Below, in pieces: positions 62,875-64,000 of a DNA stretch of 64,000 nt. The notes below the pieces were generated by a model, which ran no database searches, was not told the origin of the DNA, and worked only from the letters and a program-made list of their open reading frames with translations. The translations under genes and the position numbers were made by a program. Source of the stretch: Microbacterium croceum (lineage in GTDB: Bacteria > Actinomycetota > Actinomycetes > Actinomycetales > Microbacteriaceae). The number at the start of each line of letters is the position of its first letter. Within the stretch, counting starts at the first letter, position 1. Location: NCBI RefSeq assembly GCF_023091245.1, contig NZ_JAHWXN010000001.1, positions 1,550,001 through 1,614,000 on the forward strand, read 5' to 3'.

Positions 62875-64000
62875 ATGACCTCCGTTCCCCACCTGCTCAC
62901 CGAGATCCCCGGGCCGCGATCGCGTGCGCTCCACGCGCAGCGCGGTGCCGCCGTCGCCTCCGGATTCGGCGTCACCCTGCCCGTGTTCATCGCCGGCGCC
63001 GGCGACTCGACCCTCGAAGACGTCGACGGCAATACGCTCATCGACCTCGCATCCGGCATCGCCGTCACCAGCGTCGGCGCGGCCAACCCCCGCGTGCGGC
63101 GAAACGTCACGGCACAGCTCGACCGCTTCACCCACACCTGCTTCATGGTGACCGAGTACGAGGGCTTCGTCCGCGTCGCCGAATGGCTCAACGATCATGT
63201 GCCCGGCGATTTCGAGAAGAAGACCGGCCTGTTCAGCACCGGGGCGGAGGCCGTCGAGAACGCGGTGAAGATCGCTCGCGCCCACTCCGGTCGACCGGGG
63301 ATCCTGGTGATCGACGAGGCGTACCACGGCCGGTCGCTGCTGACCATGGCCATGACGGCGAAGGAGCACCCGTACAAGACCTCGTTCGGCCCGTTCCCCG
63401 GCGACGTCGTGCGCGGGCCCAACGCGAATCCCCTCCGCGGCGCCGGAGCAGACGAGGCCCTCGCCGAGATCGAGCGCCTTATCCTCGCGCACGGCGCCGA
63501 GCACTTCGCGGCCCTCGTCGTCGAACCGATCCAGGGCGAGGGCGGGTTCATCGTCCCCGCCGAGGGCTTCCTCGCAGGTCTCCGTCGCCTCGCAGACGCC
63601 TACGGCATCATCCTGGTCATCGACGAGATCCAGACCGGCCTCGGACGCACGGGACGTCTGTTCGCGAGCGAGCACGACGCGATCGCCGGCGACATCACGC
63701 TGACCGCGAAGGCGCTCGGCGGCGGGCTGCCCCTGAGCGCCGTCACCGGCCGCGCCGACATCATGGATGCCGTACACACGGGCGGCCTCGGCGGTACCTA
63801 CGCGGGCAACCCGCTGGCCTGCGCGGCCGCACTGGCCGTGTTCGAGGTGCTCGAGGAACCGGACCTGCTCCCACGCGTCGCCGGCATCGAACAGCGCATC
63901 CGCCGCCACCTCGAACCGCTCCTGATCGAGCTCGACCAGGTCGCAGAGGTCCGGGGTCGCGGGGCGATGATGGCGATCGAGTTCGCCGACCCCGGAACGC
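62875..64000 (+). CDS. gabT: Class III aminotransferase, 4-aminobutyrate transaminase-like (cut by window end)
   Basis: The first 375 residues of a PLP enzyme; the C-terminus lies beyond the window. The pattern VTEYEGFVRVAEWLNDHVPG, FSTGAEAVENAVKIAR, VVEPIQGEGGFIVP and DEIQTGLGRTGRLFA is that of GabT, and the PLP lysine is Lys279 (LTAKALGGGLPLS). It should transfer the amino group of GABA (or beta-alanine or another omega-amino acid) to 2-oxoglutarate. A PucR regulator is divergent. It may handle an omega-amino acid freed by the peptidase/amidase operon 12 kb away. The gene name is the best fit, not a certainty. Confidence 0.87.
   Translation, partial: MTSVPHLLTEIPGPRSRALHAQRGAAVASGFGVTLPVFIAGAGDSTLEDVDGNTLIDLASGIAVTSVGAANPRVRRNVTAQLDRFTHTCFMVTEYEGFVRVAEWLNDHVPGDFEKKTGLFSTGAEAVENAVKIARAHSGRPGILVIDEAYHGRSLLTMAMTAKEHPYKTSFGPFPGDVVRGPNANPLRGAGADEALAEIERLILAHGAEHFAALVVEPIQGEGGFIVPAEGFLAGLRRLADAYGIILVIDEIQTGLGRTGRLFASEHDAIAGDITLTAKALGGGLPLSAVTGRADIMDAVHTGGLGGTYAGNPLACAAALAVFEVLEEPDLLPRVAGIEQRIRRHLEPLLIELDQVAEVRGRGAMMAIEFADPGT

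Overview
This 64 kb window is high-GC, densely coding DNA from an actinobacterium, most likely Microbacterium or a close relative in the Microbacteriaceae. The call rests on the GC-rich codon use, an actinobacterial-type GuaB3, the neighbourhoods DUF3817-guaA and DUF6350-purN-purH, sucCD beside an AzgA-type purine permease, an LAxTG-type sorting signal, and many genes whose start codon sits 6-9 nt after a TAGNCT box (leaderless transcription). I see no rRNA, tRNA, CRISPR, prophage or insertion sequence. No gene-free stretch exceeds 300 nt.

Layout. 1-2258: start of a sarcosine-oxidase-like flavoenzyme (leaves the window), guaB3, and a SURF1 protein. 2259-7174: a 1544-residue secreted nuclease/5'-nucleotidase behind a good promoter and a candidate Pho box, closed by a strong hairpin. 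7279-14596: a sugar cassette of a DeoR regulator, a three-gene ABC importer without ATPase, a class II ketose-bisphosphate aldolase, an ADP-dependent sugar kinase and a mannose-6-phosphate isomerase. 14656-18127: DUF3817, guaA and a glycosyltransferase. 18321-20043: a YCII/DGPF protein and its ECF42-type sigma factor. 20119-25085: small stress membrane proteins (GlsB, BI-1, YccF), GDPD and an ABC exporter. 25215-28340: a sortase-type surface protein with four lamin-tail domains. 28435-34251: PcrA/UvrD helicase, SseB, LigD-type polymerase and a convergent ATP-dependent DNA ligase. 34404-40638: flavin oxidoreductase, small Cys-tailed protein, AraC regulator and CynX-like MFS pair, TetR regulator and acyl-CoA dehydrogenase. 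40786-48389: sucCD, purine permease, DUF6350, purN and purH.

48528-59130 is the most unusual part: a ten-gene minus-strand operon, nearly every junction overlapping or 1-2 nt apart. It runs from a copper amine oxidase through a complete peptide-type ABC importer to a P1 aminopeptidase, a PaiB-like FMN protein, a C45 autoprocessing amidase and a membrane protein. Its promoter is covered by a perfect 18-bp palindrome, and a LacI regulator is divergent. CoA-transferase, PucR and GabT-like aminotransferase genes follow. The set looks like a route for importing an amide- or peptide-conjugated amine, cleaving the conjugate, oxidising the amine and transaminating the amino-acid half; the substrate is inference only.

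The two points I would check first are this amine operon and the aerobic-bacterial sugar cassette built around an ADP-dependent kinase.
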